A stretch of 64,000 bases of DNA. Origin: Oscillospiraceae bacterium (GTDB taxonomy: Bacteria > Bacillota > Clostridia > Oscillospirales > Oscillospiraceae). The number at the start of each line of letters is the position of its first letter. Position 1 is the first letter of the stretch. A model generated the notes under the pieces. That model had not been told where the DNA came from. It was given only the letters and a program-made list of their open reading frames with translations, and searched no databases. The position numbers and the translations under genes were made by a program. Below, piece by piece: positions 13,952 to 21,729 of this stretch. The DNA is taken from positions 1-64,000 of the forward strand of contig JAGAUY010000021.1 of NCBI GenBank assembly GCA_017620525.1. Direction: 5' to 3'.

Positions 13952-14658
13952 GTATGATAATTGATATTGGCCTTTCTCGCCTGGGAGCACAGATCCTTCT
14001 TCTGTAGGGTGTATTCCCTGCCGTCTTTAATAAAGTGGGTTCCGCACTGGCGGAATTCGAAGGACACGTTCTGCCGGATGCACTGCTCCCGCAGGGAAAG
14101 CACCCAGTCATAGTACATAGGCCTTGCGAACCGGTCGGATTCGCCGCCGGCTACCACCAGTTCCACACCAGACAGATACTGTTCCAGATCGATGGCAGAA
14201 ATCATGGGCTGGCAGATGATGTTCTTGTGCTTGATGGGAAGCTGGGAGAAAATGCGCAGCCGCTGGTCGGCCTGCTTCTGGTTCTCCACGGTGCATCCAA
14301 CGATCACATTGTCCCAGCCATCACCCCAGTCTTCCGGGATGCAGTCCAGAAACCGCTCGATCCGCTTGGTGAGAAACAGGAACTGGCAGTCCTTCCGCTC
14401 CCGGATCATATCCCAGCATTCCTGCCGCCATGGGTCGGCATCTTCCAGGAGAAAGTCCGAGGAAAAGCAGACATACACAAGGCCGGGGTTCATCTTATAT
14501 TCGCCGTTTTTCTTCCGGGCAATGGGTGCGTCAAATTTGTCGGTCTTTGTGATCAGGTTCGTGTCCACGCCCCGTTTGGCGTCGCCCTTGTGGATGTAGC
14601 AGAACTTGCAGCCCTCGCTGTACCGGTGACAGCCGCGCCAGGGATCCCATCGTGCCAT
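13942..14658 (-). CDS. DUF5131 / phage Gp37-Gp68-like three-Cys protein
   Basis: This 238-residue protein begins MARWDPWRGCHRYSEGCKFC. C10, C17 and C20 form the three-Cys motif, probably binding an Fe-S cluster as in radical-SAM-like proteins. Other family marks are VYVCFSSDFLLEDADPWR, FLFLTKRIERF, CQPMISAIDL, VVAGGES and FEFRQCGTHF. It appears full length. The biochemical role is unknown. Such proteins are known to pair with TcmP, and a TcmP-like fragment lies 5.3 kb upstream, so this copy may be an orphan. GGGAGGTGGGG precedes the ATG. Confidence 0.85.
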   Translation of the reverse strand: MARWDPWRGCHRYSEGCKFCYIHKGDAKRGVDTNLITKTDKFDAPIARKKNGEYKMNPGLVYVCFSSDFLLEDADPWRQECWDMIRERKDCQFLFLTKRIERFLDCIPEDWGDGWDNVIVGCTVENQKQADQRLRIFSQLPIKHKNIICQPMISAIDLEQYLSGVELVVAGGESDRFARPMYYDWVLSLREQCIRQNVSFEFRQCGTHFIKDGREYTLQKKDLCSQARKANINYHTEH

Positions 14659-14778
14659 ACTTCCCCACCTCCCATTTTTCTTGATTTTACCATACTCATT
14701 CAGGATTTACAAATCGTTTATGCATTTGCGTGCGGTTGTGGTATACTGATTTCAGAAACCATTTGAGGAGGAACGTTT

Positions 14779-14997
14779 ATGGAAAAATTCATTCCCTACG
14801 AGAAGCTTTCCAAGAAGGAAAAGCGCAAGCTCGATCAGGCCCGTCGGCAGACCTGGAATAGTCTGAATCCCGTCACCAGGAAGCCTGAAAACAGCAAGGC
14901 CTACAACAGAAAGAGGACGCAGGATTGGAAGAAAGAACTTCCAGACCTGCGTCTTTTTGTTCCCGATTTATTGGACAGAAATAGCATTATACTGTAA
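14779..14997 (+). CDS. Short Lys/Arg-rich protein with internal terminator
   Basis: A 72-residue basic protein (IPYEKLSKKEKRKLDQARRQ, NPVTRKPENSKAYNRKRT). Codons for RTQDWKKELP lie in a terminator stem (14916-14958), and the frame runs 13 codons past its T-run. A 92-bp segment of this gene is repeated at 15804-15895, where the frame ends right after the stem. The first copy has probably lost its original 3' end. AGGAGGAACG precedes the ATG. The function is unknown. Confidence 0.6.
   Translation: MEKFIPYEKLSKKEKRKLDQARRQTWNSLNPVTRKPENSKAYNRKRTQDWKKELPDLRLFVPDLLDRNSIIL
14851..14942 (+). repeat. 92-bp direct repeat, copy 1
   Basis: About 83 of 92 positions match 15804-15895, and the last 50-60 bases are identical. 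The two copies flank the ankyrin-like gene. Confidence 0.85.
14916..14958 (+). terminator. Terminator inside the 3' end of the basic gene
   Basis: GACGCAGG (14916-14923) pairs with CCTGCGTC (14946-14953), an inner GGAAG/CTTCC stem closes the hairpin, and TTTTT follows. Confidence 0.7.
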
Positions 14998-15105
14998 TAT
15001 ATAGGTAGCTTAACCGTCATTGTTGATATGTTGAAAAGAGGTGTGTTCGCCTTGCGCCGGTGCAAATTTCTTCAAATACTAAAACCCGTAGCCAGTCAGG
15101 AAATT

Positions 15106-15774
15106 ATGGACGAAACTGACTCTTTATTCGCGGCAATTCCTCCGAAACGCAAAGAAATTGACAACATCTTCCGGAAGTATCGCTTCTCCAAGGAACAACT
15201 AGCAACACTGGCTGCCCATTTGGCTCAAGACTGTTTCCGAGAGTATTATGATGCCATGGATCCAGAGGTCGAAGAAGTGACACCTGAACGTTTGCACAGC
15301 AATCACCTTATTGACAGTCTTCAGCAGCTGCTGGATTACGGCTTTGATCCCAATGTGTTCGCCGGTGAACATTACGACAATGTTATGTGGGACCTTCAAT
15401 ATGTGGATGCTCCAAATGTCGGAGCTGCAGCGATGCGACTTCTGCTGGAACACGGTGCAAATCCCAATGCGATATGTCCCTCTGAGAGGGAATCTATCTT
15501 TGACTGTTTGGATTTTCAAGTATCCTACGACTGCTATTCCCATGACTATTTCTTTATGGTCCAATGCTGGCTGATCCTGATCGGATACGGTGGTTGGCCC
15601 AGATGTAATCGGCCCCCAGTAATAATGCTAAATGGTAACAGTATGGAGATTTTCAAAAACTTCGAATACTACGATTACGAAATTGAGCGACTACCGGAGA
15701 AATCCGATACATACGGGAACTGGATCATGCACATTTTTGACGTTAGAACAGGCATCGAAGTCGCCCGATTTTAA
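15106..15774 (+). CDS. Ankyrin-like hypothetical protein
   Basis: A 222-residue protein when started at the ATG at 15106 (AGGA four bases before); an upstream ATG at 15028 would add 26 basic residues. Two segments match the ankyrin consensus: LLDYGFDPNVF and LLLEHGANPNAI. Between and after them the protein is acidic and aromatic-rich. Such proteins mediate protein-protein contacts; the partner is unknown. The gene lies between two copies of a 92-bp repeat and has lower GC than neighbours, suggesting separate acquisition. Confidence 0.65.
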   Translation: MDETDSLFAAIPPKRKEIDNIFRKYRFSKEQLATLAAHLAQDCFREYYDAMDPEVEEVTPERLHSNHLIDSLQQLLDYGFDPNVFAGEHYDNVMWDLQYVDAPNVGAAAMRLLLEHGANPNAICPSERESIFDCLDFQVSYDCYSHDYFFMVQCWLILIGYGGWPRCNRPPVIMLNGNSMEIFKNFEYYDYEIERLPEKSDTYGNWIMHIFDVRTGIEVARF

Positions 15775-15803
15775 TATAGGCAAAACAATCGAGTCAAATC
15801 ATA

Positions 15804-15915
15804 ACCTGGGGCGAGCTGAATCCCGTCACCCGCAAGCCCGAAAACAGCAAGGCCTACAACAGAAAGAGGACGCAGGATTGGAAGAAAGAACTTCCGAATC
15901 TTGCGTCCTAATTTT
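15804..15915 (+). pseudogene. 5'-truncated copy of the basic gene, with terminator
   Basis: Its 92-bp core (15804-15895) matches 14851-14942. The frame reads TWGELNPVTRKPENSKAYNR and so on to NLAS and a stop at 15907, but no start lies upstream. A GGACGCA.../TTGCGTCC stem followed by TTTTT marks its terminator. Confidence 0.7.
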
Positions 15916-16127
15916 TATACTTCGTCCTTTTCGAAGGAAAACACTTCTTCGACAGTAGTCCCAAAGACTTTGGCAATGTCCATCGCGAGTTTGAGTGATG
16001 GATTATATTTTCCATTTTCCAATTTTCCGATGGTTTCACGGCGGACACCCACCAGTTCTGCTAATTCCGTTTGCTGAAGATTCATGGCCTTACGGAACTC
16101 ATACATTCGCGTTTTCAGTGTTGGCAT
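15915..16127 (-). CDS. Small XRE-family regulator
   Basis: A 70-residue single-domain HTH protein ([55 protein letters not shown]), like the short regulators paired with membrane proteins in Firmicutes. Its ATG lies two bases behind the stop of the membrane gene, so the two are translated together. It probably binds the GTGATATATTT dyads in front of the operon and represses it; this is inferred from position. Confidence 0.9.
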   Translation of the reverse strand: MPTLKTRMYEFRKAMNLQQTELAELVGVRRETIGKLENGKYNPSLKLAMDIAKVFGTTVEEVFSFEKDEV

Positions 16128-16129
16128 AA

Positions 16130-16534
16130 TTATCCTTCCTCAAACTTTCTAAATGCAAATCCAACAATTAATTGATTGATACCCATTGCAATGAAAGTGA
16201 TATTGGGAATCATCTCGTTCAGACCGATGGATAACTCAAAATTCCTTAAAAAGAGGATAGCAGCAATTGCCAGGCAACAATAAACGATCTGCATATAGTC
16301 CGATGCGAGTGCTTTAGCACGATTCATATTCTGCTCAGCCATTTCGTCTGCATCTTCCATTTTGGCGGTTGATATTCTTAGTAGTGTATAGATGCAGGCG
16401 ATTAAAGATGCTGCCTGCATTACTAAACTGATAATACCGTCAAAGAAACCAAGGATACCAGAGATAAGCCAAATTAGGCCTAGAAAAGTTTTCTCAAGTT
16501 TTACACGATCTGAATAATATAATGTCTTTTTCAT
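16130..16534 (-). CDS. Small multi-pass membrane protein paired with the XRE regulator
   Basis: 134 residues with about four hydrophobic segments ([67 protein letters not shown]) and an acidic loop [10 protein letters not shown]. The start at 16534 has a perfect GGAGG; earlier in-frame codons run through the promoter. The pair of a short XRE regulator and a membrane protein of this size is a frequent Firmicute arrangement of unknown function. Confidence 0.75.
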   Translation of the reverse strand: MKKTLYYSDRVKLEKTFLGLIWLISGILGFFDGIISLVMQAASLIACIYTLLRISTAKMEDADEMAEQNMNRAKALASDYMQIVYCCLAIAAILFLRNFELSIGLNEMIPNITFIAMGINQLIVGFAFRKFEEG

Positions 16535-16546
16535 AATAACCTCCAA

Positions 16547-16623
16547 GTGATATATTTCTCTCTTATGAGATAAATATATCACATAATTGCGAAATGTCAA
16601 GAAGAAAGAGTGAAATATATCAC
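16547..16623 (-). promoter_or_regulatory. Promoter with dyad operators of the XRE/membrane operon
   Basis: The inverted repeat GTGATATATTT (16547-16557) / AAATATATCAC (16572-16582) overlaps a minus-strand promoter: TTGACA (16600-16595), 16-bp spacing, TATATT (16578-16573). A second palindrome GTGAAATATATCAC lies at 16610-16623. The likely ligand is the operon's own XRE protein. Confidence 0.7.
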
Positions 16624-16691
16624 ATATTCGGATGATAGCTTTTCTCTTCACTCTGCGCTATAATAGTTCCAAACGAACTGGAGGTACTCCC

Positions 16692-17735
16692 ATGAAAGCC
16701 TTAACATACATTGAACACGGAAAATTTGCCCTGCTGGACAAACCCAAGCCGGAGATTTTGGATCCCCGGGATGCGGTTGTGCGGGTGACTCTGGGTAGCA
16801 TTTGCACCAGCGACCTGCACATCAAGCATGGTTCTGTGCCACGGGCGGTTCCCGGCATCACTGTGGGCCATGAGATGGTGGGCGTGGTGGAATCTGTGGG
16901 CAGCGCTGTGACCGCAGTGCAGCCCGGCGACCGGGTGACGGTGAATGTGGAGACCTTCTGCGGCGAATGTTTCTTCTGCAAGCATGGCTTTGTGAACAAC
17001 TGCACCGATCCCAACGGCGGCTGGGCCCTGGGTTGTCGCATCGACGGCGGACAGGCAGAGTTCGTACGGGTACCCTATGCGGATCAGGGCCTGAACAAAA
17101 TCCCCGACTCTGTCACCGATGAGCAGGCCCTGTTTGTGGGCGATGTGCTGGCCACCGGCTTCTGGGCCGCCCGAATCTCCGAGATTACCGTGGATGACAC
17201 CGTCCTCATCATCGGCGCAGGTCCTACGGGTATCTGCACTCTGCTGTGCGTCATGCTTAGAAAGCCTAAGCGGATCATCGTCTGCGAAAAAGACCCGGCC
17301 CGGATTGCATTCGTCCGGGAGCATTATCCCGAAGTGCTGGTCTGCGAACCGGAAAACTGCAAGGAATTCACCCTCGCCAACTCCGACCACAATGGAGCCG
17401 ATGTGGTGCTGGAAGTGGCAGGCGCCAAGGACACCTTCCGCCTGGCATGGGAATGCGCCCGGCCCAACGCCATCGTCACCGTGGTGGCCCTCTACGATGA
17501 GGCGCAGGCCCTGCCCCTGCCGGATATGTACGGCAAGAATCTGATTTTCAAAACCGGCGGTGTCGACGGCTGCGACTGCGCCGAAATCCTCGCCCTCATC
17601 GAAGCAGGCAAGATCGACACCACCCCGCTGATTACTCACCGCTACAGATTAGAGGATATCGAGGAGGCTTACCACCTCTTTGAAAATAGGCTGGATGGGG
17701 TTATTAAGGTTGCGATTACTATGCCAAAAGCATGA
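16692..17735 (+). CDS. Zinc-dependent alcohol dehydrogenase (MDR family)
   Basis: A 347-residue medium-chain dehydrogenase. The N-terminal GroES-like domain contains GSICTSDLH (catalytic zinc Cys), GHEMVGVV (His/Glu) and structural zinc cysteines in CGECFFCKHGFVNNC. The Rossmann segment has IIGAGPTGI and an acidic residue after beta-2 (VCEKDPA), suggesting NAD rather than NADP. It oxidises alcohols or reduces aldehydes/ketones in the cytoplasm; the substrate is undetermined. The start at 16692 has GGAGGT upstream; the gene is monocistronic. Confidence 0.93.
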   Translation: MKALTYIEHGKFALLDKPKPEILDPRDAVVRVTLGSICTSDLHIKHGSVPRAVPGITVGHEMVGVVESVGSAVTAVQPGDRVTVNVETFCGECFFCKHGFVNNCTDPNGGWALGCRIDGGQAEFVRVPYADQGLNKIPDSVTDEQALFVGDVLATGFWAARISEITVDDTVLIIGAGPTGICTLLCVMLRKPKRIIVCEKDPARIAFVREHYPEVLVCEPENCKEFTLANSDHNGADVVLEVAGAKDTFRLAWECARPNAIVTVVALYDEAQALPLPDMYGKNLIFKTGGVDGCDCAEILALIEAGKIDTTPLITHRYRLEDIEEAYHLFENRLDGVIKVAITMPKA

Positions 17736-17781
17736 TGCTGCAGCATAAAACTTGGAAACATATATCACGGAGGAGGCTTGT

Positions 17782-19032
17782 ATGGTTATTAAGAGATTTC
17801 GAGTTGGTAGCAATATTCGAACTTTTCATTGCACTACAAAATGTCCTAATGATGTAGGAGTTGAAATGCAAGAAGTTGTAAACCACGCTCTCGATAAAGC
17901 AAACGAACTGATTACTTTTGCACACGAAACAAATAACAAAGAATATCCCGGCATTATTAGGCCAAAACTGTATGTCTACGTGCGAGAAGATGCCATAGAT
18001 GATATTAACGCGTTTACTGATGGAACAGATATCTATCTGTCGGCATTAACAACATTTGGCATGGTATCATATATACATGATCGTTTGGAGACCAAGCGAC
18101 TAAATGGCGATAAATTAGTCCCTGATGGATTAGAAAATACAACATCAATAAAAATCTATGACAGAATCTTGGAATTGATTGTGGCGCATGAATTAATACA
18201 TATATGGCACGGTCATCAACAATGGAAACGACATACAATACATTGTCTTGCAGAAGCGGAAAGTGTCGAATCAGTTTCCGATGAGATTCTTCATGAGAAA
18301 ATAGATATTTCAGACGTTTCTTCAATTAATATTGATGCAATTATAGATAATCTCATAATTGATTCTGGGGGTGTGACTTGTCAGAATATTTATGATATAT
18401 ACTATATACAACAAATCTTGGAGCTTGATGCTGATCGTGGTGCTATCCAAATCGTTATGCAGAAATTGCATAACGATCTCCATCCTTATTTGATGACGTG
18501 CTATAACAGCAATGAAGCGGCAACTAACCAAAAAGCAGCCACTATGAAAATGCATGGATATGAGTTAGGAATAACAATCGGTGCAGCGGCTCTGATGCTT
18601 GGTTTCTTCGACAAGAGACGCAAAATCTCGTCCTTTGAATCGCTCAATTACCTACTTGCATCGGATCATCCTATTCCTGCAATACGGTTTTTTGAAATGG
18701 ACAAAGTATTTCACGGCATAGTCGGTTCAATGTTCAAAAATGATAGCATTCCCAATTTCCTGCTAAATGAAACCAATGCCTTTGTGTTTGATATCTTAGC
18801 ACATAGTGGGGAAAAAACGAGTGTTGATAATTGTTTTTGGATGCCTGTGCTCACAATGGAAGCACAAAGGTTCATTGCGCTTTTGAATCAAGGATGGAAT
18901 CGCATTCATGATTCATTGCAGTCGTTTTCACAGATAGCGATTCAAGAAAAATATAAAAAAGAGGAACTTGAAGTGTTTACGGAATGCGTTAGATTTGACA
19001 TCACCGGAAAATATATTCGGAAAGAAAAGTAA
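17782..19032 (+). CDS. HExxH zinc metallopeptidase, AT-rich (Lit-like candidate)
   Basis: This 416-residue protein has the zinc motif VAHELIHIWHGH (H136, E137, H140) and a downstream third-ligand segment LELDADRGAIQ (E214). The sequence between is acidic and helical. There is no signal peptide, so it is probably cytosolic. The HE-x-x-H plus E-x-D-A-D arrangement is seen in M48-like and U49/Lit-like peptidases; Lit cleaves EF-Tu during phage exclusion, but I cannot tell which family this is. Base composition is clearly more AT-rich than its neighbours, indicating transfer. GGAGG precedes the ATG at 17782. Confidence 0.65.
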   Translation: MVIKRFRVGSNIRTFHCTTKCPNDVGVEMQEVVNHALDKANELITFAHETNNKEYPGIIRPKLYVYVREDAIDDINAFTDGTDIYLSALTTFGMVSYIHDRLETKRLNGDKLVPDGLENTTSIKIYDRILELIVAHELIHIWHGHQQWKRHTIHCLAEAESVESVSDEILHEKIDISDVSSINIDAIIDNLIIDSGGVTCQNIYDIYYIQQILELDADRGAIQIVMQKLHNDLHPYLMTCYNSNEAATNQKAATMKMHGYELGITIGAAALMLGFFDKRRKISSFESLNYLLASDHPIPAIRFFEMDKVFHGIVGSMFKNDSIPNFLLNETNAFVFDILAHSGEKTSVDNCFWMPVLTMEAQRFIALLNQGWNRIHDSLQSFSQIAIQEKYKKEELEVFTECVRFDITGKYIRKEK

Positions 19033-19075
19033 ACTATGCTTACCTATCCGGCTTCATGGACATATTAGCGCAAAT

Positions 19076-19104
19076 AAACGGGAGAGGCTCAGCCTCTCCC
19101 GTTT
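19076..19104 (-). terminator. Terminator with the stop codon as its loop
   Basis: A perfect 13-bp stem (AAACGGGAGAGGC and complement) encloses a 3-nt loop that is exactly the TGA stop of the MmcQ/YjbR gene. The last codons, Asn-Gly-Arg-Gly, form the 5' arm. Confidence 0.85.
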
Positions 19105-19451
19105 GTCAATTCATAACTCATATCCACCAGAAATTTGATCTTCTCATCCTCTACCGTGCCATCCTGTGCCACGCTCAGCCAATGGGCCTTATTCATGTGC
19201 CAGCCGGGGAAGATGCCTGGTTCTTCCCGGAAGGAGCCAATCAGTCTGGTGTCGCATTTGAGATTCACCACACTGATTTCGTTTTCGCCGGTCAGTCCCA
19301 GATTCTTTTTGGGGATGTCCATAATGACGGCAAACCACTTCTTGTTCCCGCAGTGGCGAAACACCTGAAAGCTGTGATACCGGGCGAAGAGATTCTCACC
19401 GGTGGTACTATAAGTATCCGTCAGGTAGGCAGCCAATTCCAGTCTGGTCAT
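19089..19451 (-). CDS. MmcQ/YjbR-family protein
   Basis: A 120-residue protein with hallmarks of the YjbR/MmcQ fold: a central KKWFAVIMDIP strand pair, ISVVNLKCD and the C-terminal HWLSVAQDG and LVDMSYEL. The fold resembles double-stranded DNA-binding proteins, but function is unproven. It overlaps the nitroreductase gene by four bases (ATGA) and closes a four-gene operon. Confidence 0.85.
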   Translation of the reverse strand: MTRLELAAYLTDTYSTTGENLFARYHSFQVFRHCGNKKWFAVIMDIPKKNLGLTGENEISVVNLKCDTRLIGSFREEPGIFPGWHMNKAHWLSVAQDGTVEDEKIKFLVDMSYELTNGRG

Positions 19452-20137
19452 AGGGTCACGCTTCCGATATAGGTATATCCCGGCAGGTCAGCTACATGGT
19501 CTGTTTTGAAGAATCGGAAGGCTTCCTCGTTGCTCACATACAGATGCGCCAGTGCGATGCCTGCATCCAGGCGGCTGCCTTTCTTACTGCAATAGACATG
19601 GATGGCATCGCCCTCATGGGTGAAGTACCAGGGCTGGCTGTTGACTGCGGAGGGTGCCAGTCGGGCAGGTTCCAGTCTGGGATCGGCCTCGTCCGTGATC
19701 TGCTCCATGGGCTTGCGCTTGAAACCCTTCAAGTCGTGGCGCAGTTGGTCGCCCTTGGGATGGCCGAAGGCCAGCATGATGACGAACTTCATACCTTCCA
19801 CCGCTGTGGTGGTCTTGGGATTCATTCGACCCATGCCAAGCCAGCAGACACCTAGGCCCAAAGTCTGCAGATACAGGTCCATCTGCTGGAACAGGAAGCC
19901 GATGTTTTCCAGGTAGCCCTCTGCTTCCTCGGAGTAGATGGTGATCAGCTGGGGCGTGGTCCAGGGACAGATGCACTTGACTTTATCCCGGCTGACGATG
20001 TCCATGCGGACCTTGATTTCCGGATACAGGGGCTTCAGTTCAAAAGACAGGATCCTCTCAATCATTTCCGCATCCACCGGTTTGCCGATAAACTGGCGGC
20101 AGGACTTACGCTTAAAAATCATTTCATTCAGGGTCAT
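19448..20137 (-). CDS. Nitroreductase-family protein
   Basis: A 229-residue flavin-dependent enzyme family member. The N-terminal FKRKSCRQFIGKPVD is the FMN-binding start of nitroreductases, and LGLGVCWLGMG and LAFGHPKGD are the later conserved parts. Candidate electron acceptors are nitro compounds, quinones or similar; none can be chosen. It overlaps both neighbours by four bases, so its translation is coupled. The adjacent flavodoxin-like protein may share FMN chemistry. Confidence 0.9.
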   Translation of the reverse strand: MTLNEMIFKRKSCRQFIGKPVDAEMIERILSFELKPLYPEIKVRMDIVSRDKVKCICPWTTPQLITIYSEEAEGYLENIGFLFQQMDLYLQTLGLGVCWLGMGRMNPKTTTAVEGMKFVIMLAFGHPKGDQLRHDLKGFKRKPMEQITDEADPRLEPARLAPSAVNSQPWYFTHEGDAIHVYCSKKGSRLDAGIALAHLYVSNEEAFRFFKTDHVADLPGYTYIGSVTL

Positions 20138-20736
20138 AGGGTTACCTCCAGGGTAATCTGTTCAAGAAGAATTTCTGCCACCGTCACGGCATCTTCGATA
20201 GTCAGATAATGGTCTGCACTGGAATCCAGCAACAGCCGTCCGGAGGCAGGAAAATCCTCATCCGGCAGCCAGATTTTTAAGACTACTGGGAAATTCGGCA
20301 GAAACGGAATCTGATAAGCAGCATCAGCATTGGAAACAATCGGTTCACCGCCGATGCGCTCGCAGATCTTCATCAGTGTTTCTTCGCCCAGATCCTTCAG
20401 ATTCTGTATTACCAGTTCACACCTGCGGTCGATTCCACCGCCCCGAACCATACCGGATTTCATCTGCCCAAAAGGGATTTCTTTCCCGGTCAGCGGGAAG
20501 CCATCTGCCAGATCCAGATAGTGCAGGATCACAAGGCGGTGCCAACCGGGCAGCTCCGGTGTGAAATGATAATCCGGGTAAGATACGACCACATTCGTTC
20601 CCATAGTGGGAATGTGAAATGCTTGGCTTTCTTCATCATAACGAACACCAGCATTGCGGGCGATCTCTCTGGGACCACGGCCTTCCAGCCGGGCCAATGC
20701 AGCCAGATTCATTTGGGAAAACATCTGATTGCTCAT
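20134..20736 (-). CDS. DUF3786-like protein
   Basis: A 200-residue cytosolic protein with VVSYPDYHFTPELPGW, ILHYLDLADGFPLTGKEIPF and PVVLKIWLPDEDFPASGRLL, features I associate with DUF3786. Proteins of this family are often near corrinoid or Fe-S enzymes and have no proven function. It starts four bases after the flavodoxin-family gene and overlaps the nitroreductase gene. Confidence 0.75.
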   Translation of the reverse strand: MSNQMFSQMNLAALARLEGRGPREIARNAGVRYDEESQAFHIPTMGTNVVVSYPDYHFTPELPGWHRLVILHYLDLADGFPLTGKEIPFGQMKSGMVRGGGIDRRCELVIQNLKDLGEETLMKICERIGGEPIVSNADAAYQIPFLPNFPVVLKIWLPDEDFPASGRLLLDSSADHYLTIEDAVTVAEILLEQITLEVTL

Positions 20737-20740
20737 ACGC

Positions 20741-21394
20741 TTATTCCCATGTTCCGCTTACCATCTGCTCGCCCAGAGCAAAGGCCTTCTTCTTATCCTC
20801 CGGGAATACTCTCTCGTGGCGCTCTTTCTTATGCTCGGGGTTGAACATGGTCCAGTTATAGCGGCTGTAATCCTTGACTTGCAGGGTGTCGGAGCTGATT
20901 AAGATTTTGGTGGGGCCAACGAAGGTGCCCAGAGTGCCCTGATACCGCTTCAGCATTTCGTCATAACCAATCTGGGCATAGAAATCTTCGGAGGCGTTGC
21001 TGGTCATGATCATCAGCACCGGAATCTGCTTCTGATTGTAGCTTCTGACCTCGGTTTTGTAAGTCAGAGACTGGAAGATCAACCGCTCGTACAACGCCCG
21101 GAAACCGGCAGTCACATCGCCCAGATAGTTGGGGCTGCCGATAATCAGACCGTCTGCGTTCCGGATAGCTTCCAGCACAGGAGCCAAACCGTCCTTACAA
21201 ATGCACTTGCCCAGATTGTCCGGAAGCTTGCATCCAAAGCAAGAAACGCAACCAGTGAACTTTTCCAGCTTGTACAGGTCGATGATTTCGACCTCTGCGC
21301 CCTGAGCTTCGGCGCCTTTTGCGGCTTCCCGGACTAAGGCTGCAGTGTTCCAGGTAACTCTGGGACTGCAGTTGATGGCAACGATTTTCTTCAT
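20741..21394 (-). CDS. Flavodoxin-family NAD(P)H oxidoreductase (Fe-S flavoprotein-like)
   Basis: A 217-residue protein with the FMN phosphate loop INCSPRVTWNTAAL and the IIGSPNYLGDVTAGFRALYERL segment. A Cys cluster CVSCFGCKLP...GKCICKDG follows the first strand, as in iron-sulfur flavoproteins. It is the first gene of the leftward redox operon and probably shuttles electrons to the nitroreductase-type partner. GGAGG upstream fixes the ATG at 21394. Confidence 0.9.
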   Translation of the reverse strand: MKKIVAINCSPRVTWNTAALVREAAKGAEAQGAEVEIIDLYKLEKFTGCVSCFGCKLPDNLGKCICKDGLAPVLEAIRNADGLIIGSPNYLGDVTAGFRALYERLIFQSLTYKTEVRSYNQKQIPVLMIMTSNASEDFYAQIGYDEMLKRYQGTLGTFVGPTKILISSDTLQVKDYSRYNWTMFNPEHKKERHERVFPEDKKKAFALGEQMVSGTWE

Positions 21395-21474
21395 GGAGGT
21401 TTCCTCCTTGTGATTTTTCTTTCATTTTATCTCACAAGAAATCAGCTGTAAATAGAAAGTTTACGGCTCGTATC

Positions 21475-21503
21475 TTGCGTATCTCTTTTTGCTGCGCTAT
21501 AAT
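21475..21503 (+). promoter_or_regulatory. Promoter of the retron RNA
   Basis: TTGCGT (21475-21480), 17 bp, TATAAT (21498-21503). The predicted start near 21510 coincides with the first base of the a1 arm at 21511. Confidence 0.7.
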
Positions 21504-21510
21504 CCCATCA

Positions 21511-21705
21511 GGAACAATAGCTTTTGTCAGGCCACTGGCACCGGCAGCGAGTCGCTACCGGGTAGCGCATATTTCACGTATTCGCTTCGCTCAGACGAAC
21601 TGCTTGCAGTATTCCAGCACACGTTGTGTGCCCACCGCGGCACATTTCATGTGCCCGCACCCCGGATACTGCTGCGCACTTCGCCGTACATCATTGTATT
21701 GTTCC
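21511..21705 (+). ncRNA. Retron msr-msd RNA
   Basis: a1 GGAACAATA (21511-21519) pairs perfectly with a2 TATTGTTCC (21697-21705). The base after a1 is G in an AATAGC context, the expected branching guanosine (21520). msr holds a hairpin CCGGCAGCG/CGCTACCGG near 21541-21561. msd is a branched structure: outer stem GCAGTAT (21606-21612) / ATACTGC (21666-21672), inner hairpins GCACAC-GTT-GTGTGC and GGCACAT-TTC-ATGTGCC. It ends 24 bases before the reverse transcriptase ATG. Boundaries are inferred from pairing. Confidence 0.78.
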
Positions 21706-21729
21706 ACTTAAGAAAGGGAGGGAAGTTTC

